64,000 bases of DNA. Origin: Rhynchonema sp. JSB1_4. Its lineage: Eukaryota > Nematoda > Chromadorea > Monhysterida > Xyalidae. The stretch is from contig JASAMV010008400.1 in the NCBI GenBank assembly GCA_030248065.1, positions 1 through 64,000 of the forward strand, given 5' to 3'. A program made the translations under genes and the position numbers. Within the stretch, counting starts at the first letter, position 1, and each line of letters opens with the position of its first letter. Of the stretch, positions 12,101-25,400 are shown piece by piece. The notes beneath the pieces are model-generated. The model was given only the letters and a program-made list of their open reading frames with translations, did no database searches and was not told where the DNA came from.

Positions 12101-14079
12101 TCACTCGGCGCGATCAGTAATTCACCGTCACAGTGACGCTAGCTAGATTGGCGTTATGACCAATTACCTACAGTTTTGCAAGTTCAGCTTCCGGACTACT
12201 AAGCTTTGCCGATCAACTTTCGGGACAAAGGTGTATGCATGAGATGGCCTGTACCACTAGCCATTCTCTCATAAAACAGCAAACCATATTCAATTTATCA
12301 CTACTGACTTCAAATTCCAGCACTTGCTGCACTCGCTCTGGCTCGACAGGTGCTGGTGGTGGCAGCTCTCTGGGCGCTTCGGCGACGACTGGCGGGGGCG
12401 ATGGACGTGGAAACAAGGGCACGTTGTCGATCGAATTGAGGATCTGCTCCAATCTCGGTGTGGCCACAACGTCGTTGTCCCTGGCAATGTGTCGTGACAC
12501 GACAGTACGATGGCGTACATCGTTGGATTTGAGCACCGCTGATGTTGATCGCTTGGACACGCGTTGCATCAACAGGTCGTTGTCTTTGAGCCTGCGAATG
12601 TCTTAAATTTGGTGAAATGTTCGTGATATATACATATACACTGTCTGAAGTATTGATTGCGCAAAAGTAAATACGAAGAGGCCATCATGCACGAGCAGAG
12701 TCCCCGTTTATGACTTCCTGGTGTACATAGACAGGCAGACGCTGGCGGTGCGTCTGGGTGTCGAACATACCATCATATTGCTACCGTACCAGTCCCATGA
12801 ACTATGTAATTACTGAGCCATACTGAGGGAACGGTGCATGCACTAACCAGAAATAGTCGCGTCCATCAAATGGTGCGAGCGGGAATCCGACAGTTGTGTG
12901 AGTCACAGCGTAGATGTCACAGATCTGCCATTGGTAATCATACGTGATCGCACGACAGATCCACGGTTGCGATCCGTCTTGATGTCTGCATATTATGGAG
13001 GCGGTGGGCATTATTTCTCTTGAAAACTCATTTAAAAAAATAACAATCAAGAATTTTTGAAAAATAAAAGCCCTGCTGTCTAAAATGTAACAAAAAACCT
13101 GGAACATTCCATTTCGCACTCCTCACACGAATTGCCGGTAGTTCGATGAAACATGGTCGCTTGCGACATCACACGTTGTGGAAATTTCTCCCAGACATCG
13201 TTGCCTGTGACGTTTCACAGGACAGTGGCAAAAACGGGCTCATTTTCATAAAAAAATTAACGTAAAATGCATTAAAAACACAAACCAAGCCCACACTGGC
13301 CGGTGCTGACGGGAATCTCTCGTTCCGGCTGTTTGGCGAACAGATTTGGTGTCGGTGTAACGATGACGGTGGGCGTTTCGGCCTCTCTGTGCACAGGAAA
13401 TTGTGAGAGAATGAAAAGAATAAAACGACTTCTCTAGATCACAAGACACCAAATATTACTTGAACACAACGGCGGACGCGATAACTGGCGGACCGGCAGG
13501 CTTGTCTTCCTTGATCACTGCTCGTGGAGCAATCTCAATGTTGGGTGAGGGCTCAAGCGTTTGGATCGGTTCGGGTACTCTGTGCACCGGGGGTGCGATC
13601 AGATTGATTGGATCACCTGGCAGGGGCAGCCCCTCACCTGAGACAGAATGGAGGATTTATGAAAATAAGATCGAGTGCGTCGTGATCTAGGTATATGAAA
13701 GCTCGTACCGGAGAAGTTCGATTAAGCATCTGGGGAGCTGGAAAAACCATACCTGCGAACCCCGGGAATCCCGGGAAGTTTGTGCCCGGGAAAAAGAACG
13801 GGCTTCCCACCAGCTGCTGTATCGGGTCGGGATGCCCGGGAAATCCGCCGGTGAGAGGAGTCAGTCTGAACTGAGTCTGCAGGGGATGTTGGGGGAAGAA
13901 GAATTGAGAGCTAAAATCGTGGAACTGCGGGTCGGGGCTCGGCTCAGGGGCGGCGTATGACTGTAACGTTGCTTTTATCATTAGAGGTAATTGGTTTTAG
14001 AACGGGAAAACCACCGTTAAATAGAACAAACCAAGCTCGCCAAATGCAGTAAGCCCGTCGTTAAGACAAACAGCCTCAT
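9182..14079 (-). CDS. Secreted multi-PAN, proline-rich protein
   Basis: Minus-strand exons: 14032-14079 (signal peptide MRLFVLTTGLLHLASL), 13753-13960, 13460-13637, 13286-13386, 13099-13204, 12848-12985, ~12309-12591, 11616-11828, ~11400-11522, ~11088-11265, ~10915-11015, 10739-10907, 10262-10409, 10027-10174, 9653-9881, 9182-9292. Phases join cleanly from 13386 to 12591. PAN-like modules: one in 13204-12848 (CEECEMEC, WICRAITYD), one in 10409-10027 (CRMEHYAPLNF, CALACSES, CQMYIYHEGEC) and one ending the protein (CKKMCLTTKQFRCRSG, then NTCLLSSETR). Between them are Pro/Thr-rich linkers (PPPPPPP near 11760). In exon 9653-9881 the frame that suits the upstream exon differs from the frame that joins the last exon, so an indel lies between about 9790 and 9870. 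Extracellular matrix or cuticle-associated adhesion is the usual setting of such proteins. The exons at 11.4, 11.1 and 10.9 kb are the weakest. Confidence 0.7.
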
Positions 14080-15388
14080 TCTGCCTGACTATTGCTGAAT
14101 TTGTTGGATAAAGGGAAAACGCACAGCTGGTGGGTATTGGGCAAATCAACTGGTACAAAACGAAAATGAACACTCTCTAATTTGTTTTAAAATTGAGACA
14201 TTGCAAAAACTTTGAATTTCATTCAAATTTCTCGTGCTCAATTATCCTAATCATTCGTTTTCGAGAGAGGAATTTTTGGTGTAGTTTTTCGATATGGAAC
14301 GTCGTTTAACCCGAATTTAAAGAATGTGTTCTTCCACATTCGTAAAATACGATTCGCTGGTGTTTTCATTCGTTTCACAGTGGTATCATTCATTCAATGT
14401 GGACAGAAAGTACCTTTCTTTCGCTTCACATGTCAGTTCTAGATGACAAGGATTTTTCCAGTCCACACTGTAAATACAGATAAACAACCGTTTTCCGTAT
14501 GCCAACTTCGGAATGCCGCGCAATATCCTTTTTCGTTCATTCAAAAGTTACGCGCAATTATTTTTTCATTGCGAACGCTTGCTGGTTACTTTTTGTTTAG
14601 TGGTCTATCATTCCTATTCCTGCACTATGTACATACATTGCCCGCAAATCAACGTTACAGTTTCGGTTGTATGTAACCGTCACATGCATTACATTACACT
14701 CCGGCATGTTGGTGCGTGGTGTGGGTTAAATCTGATCGCGAAATCACGTTTCCTTTTTCTAAACATAAAAAATAAAAAATGCAAGTTTCCCGATTCGCTG
14801 TCCGACAAAAATTAGTGATATTGCGCAACATCTGTTTAAACGGACCGATGTTTTTTCTGCCTGTAGTTTCACTCGTATGTACCATACGTCATGTAAAATT
14901 TGCAAAAAAATGTGCATGGTTCATTGATTATTTGAATGAGATTTGCGTGAAAATACAGGGGTGGAGAAACGATAATACTCAATCAATCTTCTACAAATAT
15001 GTACATCGTGTTCCTTTCAAAAATTTCCCTGATGTAATTGCGTTACCAACCATTTTCTCTGCAAAATGTTATTCCAGGAGACCCATGGAATTCATTAATA
15101 TTTATCCTTCCCTTCATGTAAATTTACAGCCGATGACGACTCAAGCGTGAGCGAGATCGAATTTTTAAGTTGTGGGCGTTTCAACTTAAAAGCCATTTGA
15201 AAATAACACTGAAATAACATTTAGAAATACACAACCAACACTACGTCAATTGAGTATACATTTTTTTGTCTAAAACTGTGATGCTATATCTATGTATGTA
15301 CGTATAATGTAGGTACTCTTCGTAAAAACAACCATGACAGGAAATACGCATGCAGTATCAGCTTCCGAATAAGTGAAAATGACAATCT
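14080..15388. other. Intergenic between two minus-strand genes
   Basis: A/T-rich, with no exon-like frame. It should contain the promoter of the PAN gene (right side of 14079) and the 3' UTR of the oxidoreductase gene (left of 15389), but no convincing TATA box or polyadenylation signal stood out. Confidence 0.4.
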
Positions 15389-18300
15389 TTAATTGCCATC
15401 GATCTGTTTGCCGGCCTCTTCTAACACCCGAGCTATGGCCAACGATTGGTCCAATGTCATCAGGGGATGCTCAAGTTGTCCTGTAAAATATGCGATCCAA
15501 TTAAGTTTGGTAACAAAATATAGCCACACAATGCAGACTTTCAGAACAAACTCCAGTCGCTAACCATGGACAATAGCATCCCTGACAGCACTAGCTTCAT
15601 ACGACAATCCTTCACTGTTAGGGAAGTACCACGAGGCGCCTTCGACCTTTGGCAAGGGTGACTGGAAATGCTCGATTCGCTCGAAATGCCTGCCGAACGG
15701 ACCGGTTGGCTTGTAGACCTCGAGGGATGTGGGGGTATGGAAACTGTTGTCGAGCTGCAAAGTGTTGTTGTGGAGTTTCTGATCTGGCAAACGCTGAAAT
15801 GTATTATTTCATTAAATTTTTGTGAACAGGCCCGAACTTTTATGAAACCAGTTGTGCCATAGAGGACGGCTTGATTCGGCGTGAACGCGTTTGCAGTGAA
15901 GAACAACTGTGCCATCCGATCGTTGGAGAATGTCAATGTGACAGCGCCAGTGTTGTCGGCACCTTTAAAGAGTCGGTCGAATGCTGATGATTGTGTGAAC
16001 TGTAAATGAATGCATTGCATCCCACAGCCATATCGAACTTGTGATTACTAGAATAGATTTCTCTTGGTCATAGTGTTATCGTTGAAATGTGTAGTTATTG
16101 ATGCCAATAGTCTAGACCAGCGTATAAAAAGTTTGTTTGCTTTTTGTTCTCTGTATCGATCGCCAACTTCAATGGACGAACAGCCTTTTAGTGTTAATGG
16201 ATGCAAATTCCGTGGTAAAAATTGGACTGCCACTGCCGGGAAGCAGACCCCAACCTGAATTGTATTTCCTGCCGGCGACCGCGTTAATTTTGAGTGGTGT
16301 TTCATTGTCAAATACCATCATGGCAACCATTACGTTGTAACAGCCGATGTCGAGTAGGACCCCTCCTCCCAGTGCTCTGTTCGTGAGGCGCTCCGGTGCG
16401 GAGCTCTGAAAACAGTTATCACCCCTGGTGATCGGATCGGATCTGGGTTGCTCAGTTGATACTGCTTTTTTGAAATGAAGGATTGAGATGTGCTGCTACC
16501 AGACTGCCACTAATTGCGACGAGCAGAGTGTCGAAGCCTGTCACCAACCAGATGCAGCACGAACAGTACAGAGCGATATCAAACTTGGTGATCGGATCGG
16601 ATCGGACCGGTCCTGCCTTGGAAACGTTAGTTTTGAATCAAGGATATGTAAGAAATTTAGTGAAGTCAGTAATTTCGACCAGCATAAAAGTTCCGCGATC
16701 TAAAATGAACAACTTTTGACCTGGATGAAATTAGTGGCTCCAGTAAAGTTATTATATCTCCAAAACGAGAATCAAGGCGTGATCAAGGTAAGACCGATCC
16801 GATCCGACCAAAAAGTTTGATATCGCTCACAGCATAGTACATTATGCGTGGTCAAAATTAGTCAGGCTGAGACAGTAAATGCAATATCCTGTTTTCAAAT
16901 GCAGGTTCAGAGACAATCCGATTACCAGCTTTGATACCGTGCCGATCACCAGTTTCAGAAATAAGTTTTAGTTAAAACACCAAATTTTTAGATACTGGTT
17001 GATGTCTAAACAGCAATATAAACTGACATCGGACAGATGACCAACGGAGAAATCGATGCCACAACCAGTGATGTCGCCAACAGTCTTATTTGCAAGATGG
17101 TTACGCAGCTGGTCAAAAACCGGGAAGAAACACGTCCAATATGCCTGAAATTATGGTTCGAAGGCGCACCTATAAGATATATTACATCTGGCGGAAAAGT
17201 TGGCCGAAGCCCCGACCACACAATTGTTCCAATAAACAACTACTTTTAACGCTGGTCAGCTCACTTCCAATATACTGCATGTGCCGTTGTTAACGCTGGT
17301 CATCAATTCACCTAATTACTACACCGTTTAAGCCGGTCAAATTCAAAGATGTCATAATAGTCACTGAATTACAGTAATAATCAGGGTTGAAAAAAAAATT
17401 TTTTAATTTTTTTGTAAAAAAAATTTTTTTTGACGAAAAATTTTTTATTAGAAAAAGTGTTGTTGTAAACGACGTTTCAGGATAAACGGTTTTGCACCAG
17501 ACCTACATTATATACATGTGTAGTAGCATGTAGTAGTACAGTATCGGTGCCACATATCTATAAAAGACCAGCCCCGCGCATCCCTGTGCGCATTTGGGGA
17601 CAATACAGGGCGCCGCATGCGCGATTTTGGAAAAATTGTCCCGTCCACAGAAAAAAGCGCCAATTTTTTGCCTCGAAACAGGCCATTTTTGGACATTTCA
17701 GCCCATTTTGGGCAACTTTTTTTTATTAAAAAAAGCAAAATCTGAGTTTCAAAAAATTTAAAAAAATTTTTTTTAATTAACCACTCTTTTTCAAACAACC
17801 CTGGTAATAATATTGCGGGGTGAGCCTCTCCGACCAAACCCGATCTTCATGTCCAGCGAAGTGCATGCGCTTTCCAACGAATACTATTATATTATTTAGA
17901 AGTTACCAGTGCAAAATGATTTAAAAACTCAATTCCATCAATAACGACCTCCATCAAAAAGCGTTTGTGTTTCCTGGCGCATTCCACCACTTCCTTCGTT
18001 TCAGCGACGTTCAAGCACATCGGCTTTTCGCACAACACGTGTTTGCCCGCACGCAATGCTGCACACGCGCCCGATTTGTGTTGTACGTGAATGGTGCCAA
18101 CGTAGACCACGTCTGTGATGTGACAGATGGGCAAACTCTCTTTCATGTGAATCCATCGTGGTGTCTATCGAGGGATTATCTACTGTCGATTTCGTTCACT
18201 GCGGTACATGATCGATATTCGACGTTACGCGTGAGGCATGGTCTGTGGCCAAGCAGTTGTCACTGCGCATATAAGTCGCTGTCACTGGTCACGCACTGGC

Positions 18301-18915
18301 CAACCAACAGTCAAGGACGAAAATGTCGCCAGCCGATAATATTGTACATTCGGGGAGAGGGGATAGACTTGATCACGGCAAGCAAAGTACAGATACAGTT
18401 CCGAGTGCAATTCTAGGCTGAAAGTTGAAGTCGCGTGCACGCGTGTGCACGCGACTTCCTAGTACTAAAAGATAGGCAGCGCACGCGCAAAACTTCGCGT
18501 GCACGCGACTTTAACTTTCAGCCTAGAATTGCACCCGGTACTGTGTGTACATACAAGTACATGTATTTTACCGATGTTTTCATCGTTGACGAACTCATCC
18601 TCCGATGTGTACACCTTGGCCCCGTGTGCTCGTTTATGCTTGTTGACGAAATCCTGTCCCCGACTGGCATCGGAAGTGCACACCGCCACAACCTGCAAAA
18701 TAAAGCGATGTGTGATTTTGTCGGTTTAGTGATGATGAGCAACTGAATATGATTCGTGTCTTTCGTTGGATTGGTTATTTCGGATATTCATTTGGCACTG
18801 GAAGACAGCTAAAACCGAAACGAACCTTATGCTCAGTGTCTGGCAACGCTTCGAGCGCGTGCACGAAATCCGAACTGATCATACCGCAACCTCTGATGCC
18901 CCAACGAAGCAACAT
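15389..18915 (-). CDS. DHDH: Dihydrodiol dehydrogenase-like NAD(P) oxidoreductase (Gfo/Idh/MocA family)
   Basis: Exons: 18826-18915, 18572-18692, 17946-18112, 16255-16405, 15849-15999, 15565-15793, 15389-15480. The start has the Rossmann motif (WGIRGCGMISSDF, then VVAVCTSDASRG). Exon 3 carries the family's lysine motif in HVLCEKPMCLN. Exon 16255-16405 has GGGVLLDIGCYN, and the end reads HPLMTLDQSLAIARVLEEAG. These match trans-1,2-dihydrobenzene-1,2-diol dehydrogenase / D-xylose-NADP dehydrogenase, a cytosolic sugar- and diol-oxidising enzyme. The first three exons join in phase, as do the last two. The segment normally following FLMEV (aromatic W-x-R-F block) is not found in 16406-17945, which is full of repeats, and phases conflict at the 16255/15999 and 15849/15793 joins. 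The gene may be damaged or the missing exon unrecognised. Confidence 0.75.
16568..16835. repeat. Inverted-repeat element inside the oxidoreductase gap
   Basis: The ends are inverted copies: GATATCAAACTTGGTGATC plus a run of GGATC units near 16575-16610, and the complement (GATCCGATCCGACC, then AGTTTGATATCGCTC) near 16795-16835. Between them lies a second foldback (arms near 16671 and 16711) of the ATTTCGACCAGCATAAAAG family. Related ends occur near 9350-9395, 29940-29975, 32455-32505, 32935-32965 and 44860-44880. Confidence 0.6.
17380..17790. repeat. A/T-rich low-complexity block
   Basis: Long poly-A and poly-T runs with repeats of the type GGCCATTTTTGG and CCCATTTTGGGC around 17680-17715. 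The composition and phrasing resemble blocks near 57360-57530 and 61360-61550. No coding signal. It lies in the same unexplained gap of the oxidoreductase gene. Confidence 0.5.
18392..18548. repeat. Palindromic MITE-like hairpin in an intron
   Basis: The left arm near 18392-18441 (CAGTTCCGAGTGCAATTCTA, then the rest of the arm) is repeated inverted at about 18500-18548, nearly base for base for some 45 bp. The inner part consists of alternating CGCGTGCACGCG units that can pair among themselves. It lies in the intron between the exons at 18572-18692 and 17946-18112. Confidence 0.7.
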
Positions 18916-21900
18916 TTTGACGACAAAAACCCGGTTTGAAAGTTCTTATCTTCCTTTTCCGCCCCGTGGTGTGGTGGAAATTTGCGCTGAAGCAAAGAGA
19001 TATTTTCGAAAACCGTGATATGAGGTGAACAGAGAAAATCTGATAAGTTTTTACGATCTGTGCAGCGCAAACACAGACAGACTTGCTGCTCCGCTCAGTG
19101 CAACTGGGCACACACAGTGGTAAGTTTTTTTTAACTGGTTGATTGCACTGCTCAATGTTTCAGGAGGCGGCAAATGCAAACTAGTAGGTACGTTTTCAGA
19201 CAGCTGAACGGCAGTTTTTGGTCATGCATGCTCCTCTTGTTGTTGCTATGTTACATTATCCATGTCAATGCCATGTATTGGGGAATGAAGCAGCCCGCTA
19301 TAATAGTCCCGAGCTCATATACATGGCAATGGAGCAGTCATCTTTATTTTTTGCTTGTTCCATTTCTGAACGTCGTTTTTATCCGCGTGTCCAAAACTCT
19401 CAGGGCATACTGCATACAGTAATCAAAATCAGGTGAAGCAGTAGAAAAAGAGCAAAGTGCGTGAAGCGTGAAAAAATTTGATTAATTGTATTCGCGCGAC
19501 CACAAAATTTGGCTGAATGTGTGCGCGTTTGAGGCGCTAAGCGCGCTATTTTCTGGGATTTTGATGAGTATTAGAGTGAACACTGCGATTTGCCATTCCC
19601 CAGTTTCGGCTTTGAAAGGAAAAGATAGCCCAGAGCTATCCTGGCGAGGTACGCGCTACAATCCATTTAGCCCATGAACGTGTACGCCTCTGAAGCGGCG
19701 AAACAAACTCAAATCAACTTTGTGATTATGACAACAACCGTTCAGTGCAATATGCAATGCAGGAACTGAGAGAGCCAGTGAGCAGTGAGTGACTGCGTGT
19801 CGTGGGAAAAGTCAGATGCGCGAAAACAAACTGATATTCACTGACGGCAACAAATGTTTCAAGCGAAATACCAGTTGCAATAAAAGAACATAAAACGACA
19901 CAGGACAAAAACGCTTTTCTGTTATTATACCAGCTCCAGTTTTCAGCTGGAACCATTTTCTGTGGTTTTATTTATACACAAAAATGTTTTGATCATGACG
20001 GTACTGTTCGCATAAACACAGATGTCTCAATTCGGTTTGGGATTTTCGAGTTTTTGAGTCGGGACAGGACAGACTTTAGATTTGGAAGATAGGGCCCAGT
20101 TTGGAAATTTGGAAGTGGGGTCGGCCGGGCCGGAAATTTGCCCGGCCCGATTGAGACAACTGCCTAAATGCGATGTAGCGTTTCACAATCAATCTTGGAT
20201 CTCGACAGCCAAAAAAATCTTGGCGTAAAAATTCTTGCATTTTTGGCTTCAATCTCAATTCGTTTCGTTCATTCCTGAATCTCTCTGTTGAATGCAAGAT
20301 TATCTGCACCCCACGCTCACATACAAAGACGTGTGCAAAATACCGTTCATTCACTGCTTCCTTACTATCTCGGGCAGATAGTCTCAACTACAGCTTGAGG
20401 TTTTTATTTGTGAACTTACAAAAACTAATCGCCAGCAGTGTGGTTATCCCTGAACCCTAATTTCTCCCCGATATACAGTATCTCCAGAAAACAACACGCT
20501 CCTGAAAGAAAGAACAAAAATGGGAGCCCATGGTGAGGTTGCGCAGTCAGGCCATGATTATTTCATGATCCAATGTTCAACTTTATTGGTGACAGAGATG
20601 CCTTCTGTGCGATTGAAAAATGCGACGGGTGCGTGAAGGGCCAAACCTTTAAAATCTAACGGGAAACTTTTTCGGAGTCTGGCAGTGAATAGTGATGTTA
20701 AAGCTCTCTTTCTATTTAGGTATTCACAGTTCACAGTATATTGTAAGTTCGGCTGTGTTTTTTGGAATTATTAACTCGAAAGAGCGCGTGCTTTCTGCTT
20801 CCGCTTAAAGGAAAACTGTTTTGAATAGGCTGACTTTTTTCACAGCTTCTCACTTATTTGAAAAAAAACGTCAAAATAGAAACTGGTAATTTGTCTATCG
20901 TTCGGCTACGTGTTTGTTTTTGGGACTGTATTTTCCACTTTTTAGTACCGTCACAAATGCTCCTGTAAATTTTACGCGTTTCCAGTGTTGATACAATGGT
21001 ATGTGTTTAGTGTTACGTTGCTATCACTTTCCATACAAACGTTTCCTGTCCTTCAAATTCGTGACAGTTCTGGCTGGCAAGCGCACAGCTGGGGTGTTCC
21101 CTTCAGAACTTCTGAACTTATTCGGTTTCTGCTGCACCCCGAAATAAAGCGGTGACCAGCTGCTATCTGCGTACATACAGTATTATACTGTACATCGGTC
21201 TCGTTGATGAATGGAGACATGGGAGGTATGCATTCATGTTTCTATGTCTAGCAATGATCACGTTATGACAAAGAAGCAAGCGAATATGAGCTGCGTGGGA
21301 ACACACCCGCTGTCCACTTACTGCCCATGTAGGTACTGCTGCTTGGTGCTTGTGGCTTTCCGCTTGACAGTGGTTGCATGCGGGTGGTGTCTACTTGTCT
21401 GACAAAAAAACCGCCATGATTTCTTCTCATATCGTGCGTGAAGGTAATGCCACGCTGCATCGCATATGCGCATTCTAACATCTGCAAGCTCCTGCCAAAC
21501 GTATAGGTGTAGACGCACATGTGTGGCAGCTGTGCATGTGCATATGCAACTTCATCTCACATCGTTTGCGCGCGTATGTACGGATATGTCAAAAAATCTG
21601 CTGCAGCACCGCCACCGGGCTTAGGTAATCCGATTTATGCGAAGCTTTCTGCCAGCTCACCGACCTGTGCTTGTTTTAATATAAATACACACGTGCATAG
21701 CGGATCGTTTGCTTTATCATGGGCAAAAAGAAACGAAAAAACAGTAGAGCGACGCTTCCGAATGTTTGCCATCTTGCATTGATGATTAGTTCGACATGCT
21801 TCACTCTAGATTTTGCTTCGCTCGGACAGGTACTAGAACAAAATGACATCTTTAGCTAAAGTTCATCAGACAACTTTCCTTGCTGCTTATTTTCAAGGTG

Positions 21901-22421
21901 CAATAATAATAACATAATGTTTACAACTTACTTTCACTTTTATGTCCGTCGGGTTTTTATGGCTCGAGGACGGACGGGACAAGTCGTGACCTTGCGTCAC
22001 GGTCGTGTTGTAAATGACTACTTTGTCGAGAGCATTCGTTAGCAGATTATTCACCAGTTGACATTTTGTGCAATGTAATACTAATTTCTAACGCTGGTTT
22101 TCGTGTTACGCAGGCAGCACGTGTTCGCTGCGGGGTTGAGTGTATTGCAAGTTACAACGTCTATAATACTTCTGGCACCATTTTTAGCGTGAATTAGTAA
22201 CATTTTGCGCGGTTACACGATTGTTAAGTTTTAGTCTCGATTCGCCAATAGTGTGCTAAATTGACATTCTGCAAAAATTATGTTTTCAAACTCGTGTATG
22301 TTTTTCATCTGGGCGTTTTCAGATTTCGACGAGCATGGATGAAATGAGATTGGCAGAAGTAATGACTTGAGTAAATGTTCCCTGTGCTGTAAAAATTCAA
22401 ACAGTTGTACATAGCCGAACC
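18916..22421. other. Intergenic between divergent genes, no gene seen
   Basis: A 3.5 kb stretch between the start of the oxidoreductase (minus) and of the CTTNBP2-like gene (plus), so it holds both promoters. Open frames here (for example 19174-19422) have no homology-like character or splice context. A small palindromic GC patch occurs at 20115-20150 (CGGCCGGGCCGG and CCCGGCCCG). Confidence 0.4.
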
Positions 22422-25400
22422 ATGGAAGATGACAATGACAAGTCGAAAGTGGATTCGCGGTAAAAATGATCCAGTTGATTTGGATTACTCTCAGAAAATC
22501 TAAAATACTAATTGTTCATCAATTGACCAATTGTTGCAGGCCAAAAGGCACGCTTTCAGTGCCTGCGAGCAATTTACCTGGCACGGCGGACGACGCCACT
22601 ATAAAATTGGCCAGTACGCATGATTTGCTCAACAAAGTGAGATTTTTATGTCACGAAAGATGTGTATGTTTACCATAACATGTTTTAGCTAATTACACAT
22701 TTATGTTGCTATGTTTTTAGAATGCCTCGTCGGGTGGCAGCGCAAGCACGCCATCGTCAACAGCTGGCACCAGCGGCGCTCGAATGGATCTGAGTCGAAC
22801 CGATCTGCTGAGGCTACTCAGCTATTTGGAAGGCGAATTGCAAGCTCGCGATGTGGCGATCGCTGCTTTGAAGGTTAGATCAGGACATAAAGGCAATTGT
22901 TTGACTCGAAACTTCCTTTCGTTGATGGAAAACATTCATAATTTCTTGTTTTTTAAATTTTAGTCTGAAAACAGCAAGCAGCTGCTCTATCAAGTCAAAT
23001 ACGGTCGTCTTGGGCTCAATGATCCGCTGGCGGCTCTACAACGAGACTCGCAAACGACCGGATCTACAGATGATTTTGACGAACAAGAAATCACGCAGAC
23101 ATGTAAGAGTCAACTGGTTCAGCTCGAAAGACTAATTGCTGTGCAACGACGGGCACATGTGCGGGCAAAGCAGGTGCGTAATATTGTCTGCGATGTTTGT
23201 CGGCAAGCCTGTGGTTATTTTGAGGACAATTTCACAGGGCAATTTTATGACACAATGCTCCCATCTTATTAGGTTCTGGCTGCTGCCGAACGACGGCACG
23301 CTCGTACCGTACGTGAGTTGGAAGGCGAACGACAGCGAAGCGCTGCTGATGCCGCTCAGGGTGACGACGTCTGCATGTTGTTGGAGAAAGAGCGTGAAAA
23401 GCTCAAACAAGAGGTTGGTTACATCAGTATGGTCAGTCTTTTACTCCTTGATGAGTTAATTTACAGGAAATCACGTTATGTACACAAATACAATGATTTA
23501 CTTCCCCACAGATCGAACATCAGAAAAGTGAGCACAAAAAGATCGAGAAAGAGCTCGAAGCGTCGAAGGCATCTCTGGACGAAGAAAAAGACCGTCACAA
23601 AACAATGGTGCTCTACCTGATTCAAGAACGACGTCAGCTACTCATGAAACTGCAGGAAGAGAAACAACGTTTGCAGCAAGTCACTGCTCAGCACACTGGT
23701 TTGTTGTGGTTTTCTGCTCTCAGTGCCACTAAAAGTATTAACAGCCAATTTTTAACTGATGAACGATCGCAGGTGAAGAACAATCAGCGCTGCTCAAGAT
23801 GTCGAACTCGATCGACGATCTCAAACAACAGCTGCAGCAGCTCAAACGTGACCGATTGGATCTGCAACGACAGCTGGATTCGGAAAGACAAGAAAATGAG
23901 ACTTTGCGAAACATTGTCAAGACACAGGAGGAGGACTTGAATCTCATACGGTTCGTTGAGCCTTCTCTCAGAGAAAAAGCAGATCAAACGTCTGTAGTTA
24001 TAATTTACTGACTTTACTGTATTACTGACTTTTCTCATTGATTTTAATTTCAGACAAAACATTCTGGCCAAGACACGACAACAAACGGCAGCGGTCGCAT
24101 CCGGTGGTCAATTATCACCCTCGTCTCCGACTGCAGTGTCCGTCGCACCCGTTACCTCGCCGACCAAAATAGCTGCCGTCAGTCCAAATGCCTCGGTCAC
24201 ACGGCCACCGCCAGCTTACGGAGCGCCGGTGTCACGGTAACTTGCATAAGTTTAACAAACTAGCTTTTTCAAAAGTTCTGTTCAAAGGTCAATTGTTGAC
24301 CTCAACGTCAACACTACTCATTTCAGGCCGCAGACATCTCCAACAGAAGCAGGCCGATGGTCGACGCGAACGCTCCCAGCTGGTGGCATTTTGACCAATC
24401 CAAATTACGTCGACGGTTAGAAATAATATTCCGTCATCTTTGCGAGTTTTGTCACCATCAGTGACAAACAAGCTAAACTTTTGTAAAAATTGCAGCTCCT
24501 CCCCAACCGATCATCACGAGCGGCTCGGGCAGCATCAGTCGTCCCCGCCACGTGCCTCATCAGTATGCCTCCACGGGCAGTATGCACCAGGTGAAACCAC
24601 CTCAACAAGGTGGCGGACCTCCACAAATGACCAGAATCGTAGCCATGCCCGCTAATAGTGGCACTCCGAAACCGCCACCCGGCGCGCCACAACGACGACC
24701 CGTACAGCTGAACACTAATGCTGCCAGGGTGCCGCCCTCTGGAGCTAGTCCTGGACAGACGAGCATGACTGGCACTGATTATGGGGAGATTGGGATTAGT
24801 CCGACGATGCCACAGAACTATGAATATGGACCACATGGAGCAGCCGGTTGGTAATTTAGTTAAAGCGGAAACCGTTTTTTTCTTTTTTCCCCTTCTTTTT
24901 TAACGTTTACAAAAAAAAACTAAATGATTTTCTTTTTTTTAACCTCTCTCCTTCTTTAAAAACAACAATATTTTTTCTTTTCCCAACAATTTTTTTTTTT
25001 ATTTTTTTCCTTTTCATACAATTAAACATTTTTGTTTTTGTTTCACGAATTTGAGATTTTGCAGTGGCTCGTCATCCGATACAACCCAAAGTGCTCCGTC
25101 AAGGATCGGCCGATAATGTGGGTCAACAACGACGCTCAACTAAGTCACCGGTTTGTTTAAAATTTGCTAAGCTATATATGTACATACTTTAGCTCAGGTT
25201 TTTTGCCGGTCACTGCTTCGTTCGTTACGCACACATTGGTGTTGTTGTTGCTGTTATCGTGTTGGTGCTGGTGGTGGAAGGATTATGTTGTTGTTTCTCA
25301 GTTCATGCACACAGGACAAATCCAGAAGTAGAAACTTGTAAAGCGTCCCAAAGCAATATTCCACATTTTTTCCTCCATATTCATATGTCATCATGACACT

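Noticed and set aside
19174..19422. Small membrane protein with Leu-rich segment
   Set aside because: Hydrophobic stretch in a T-rich region, no promoter, no conserved features and an overlapping frame of equal length.
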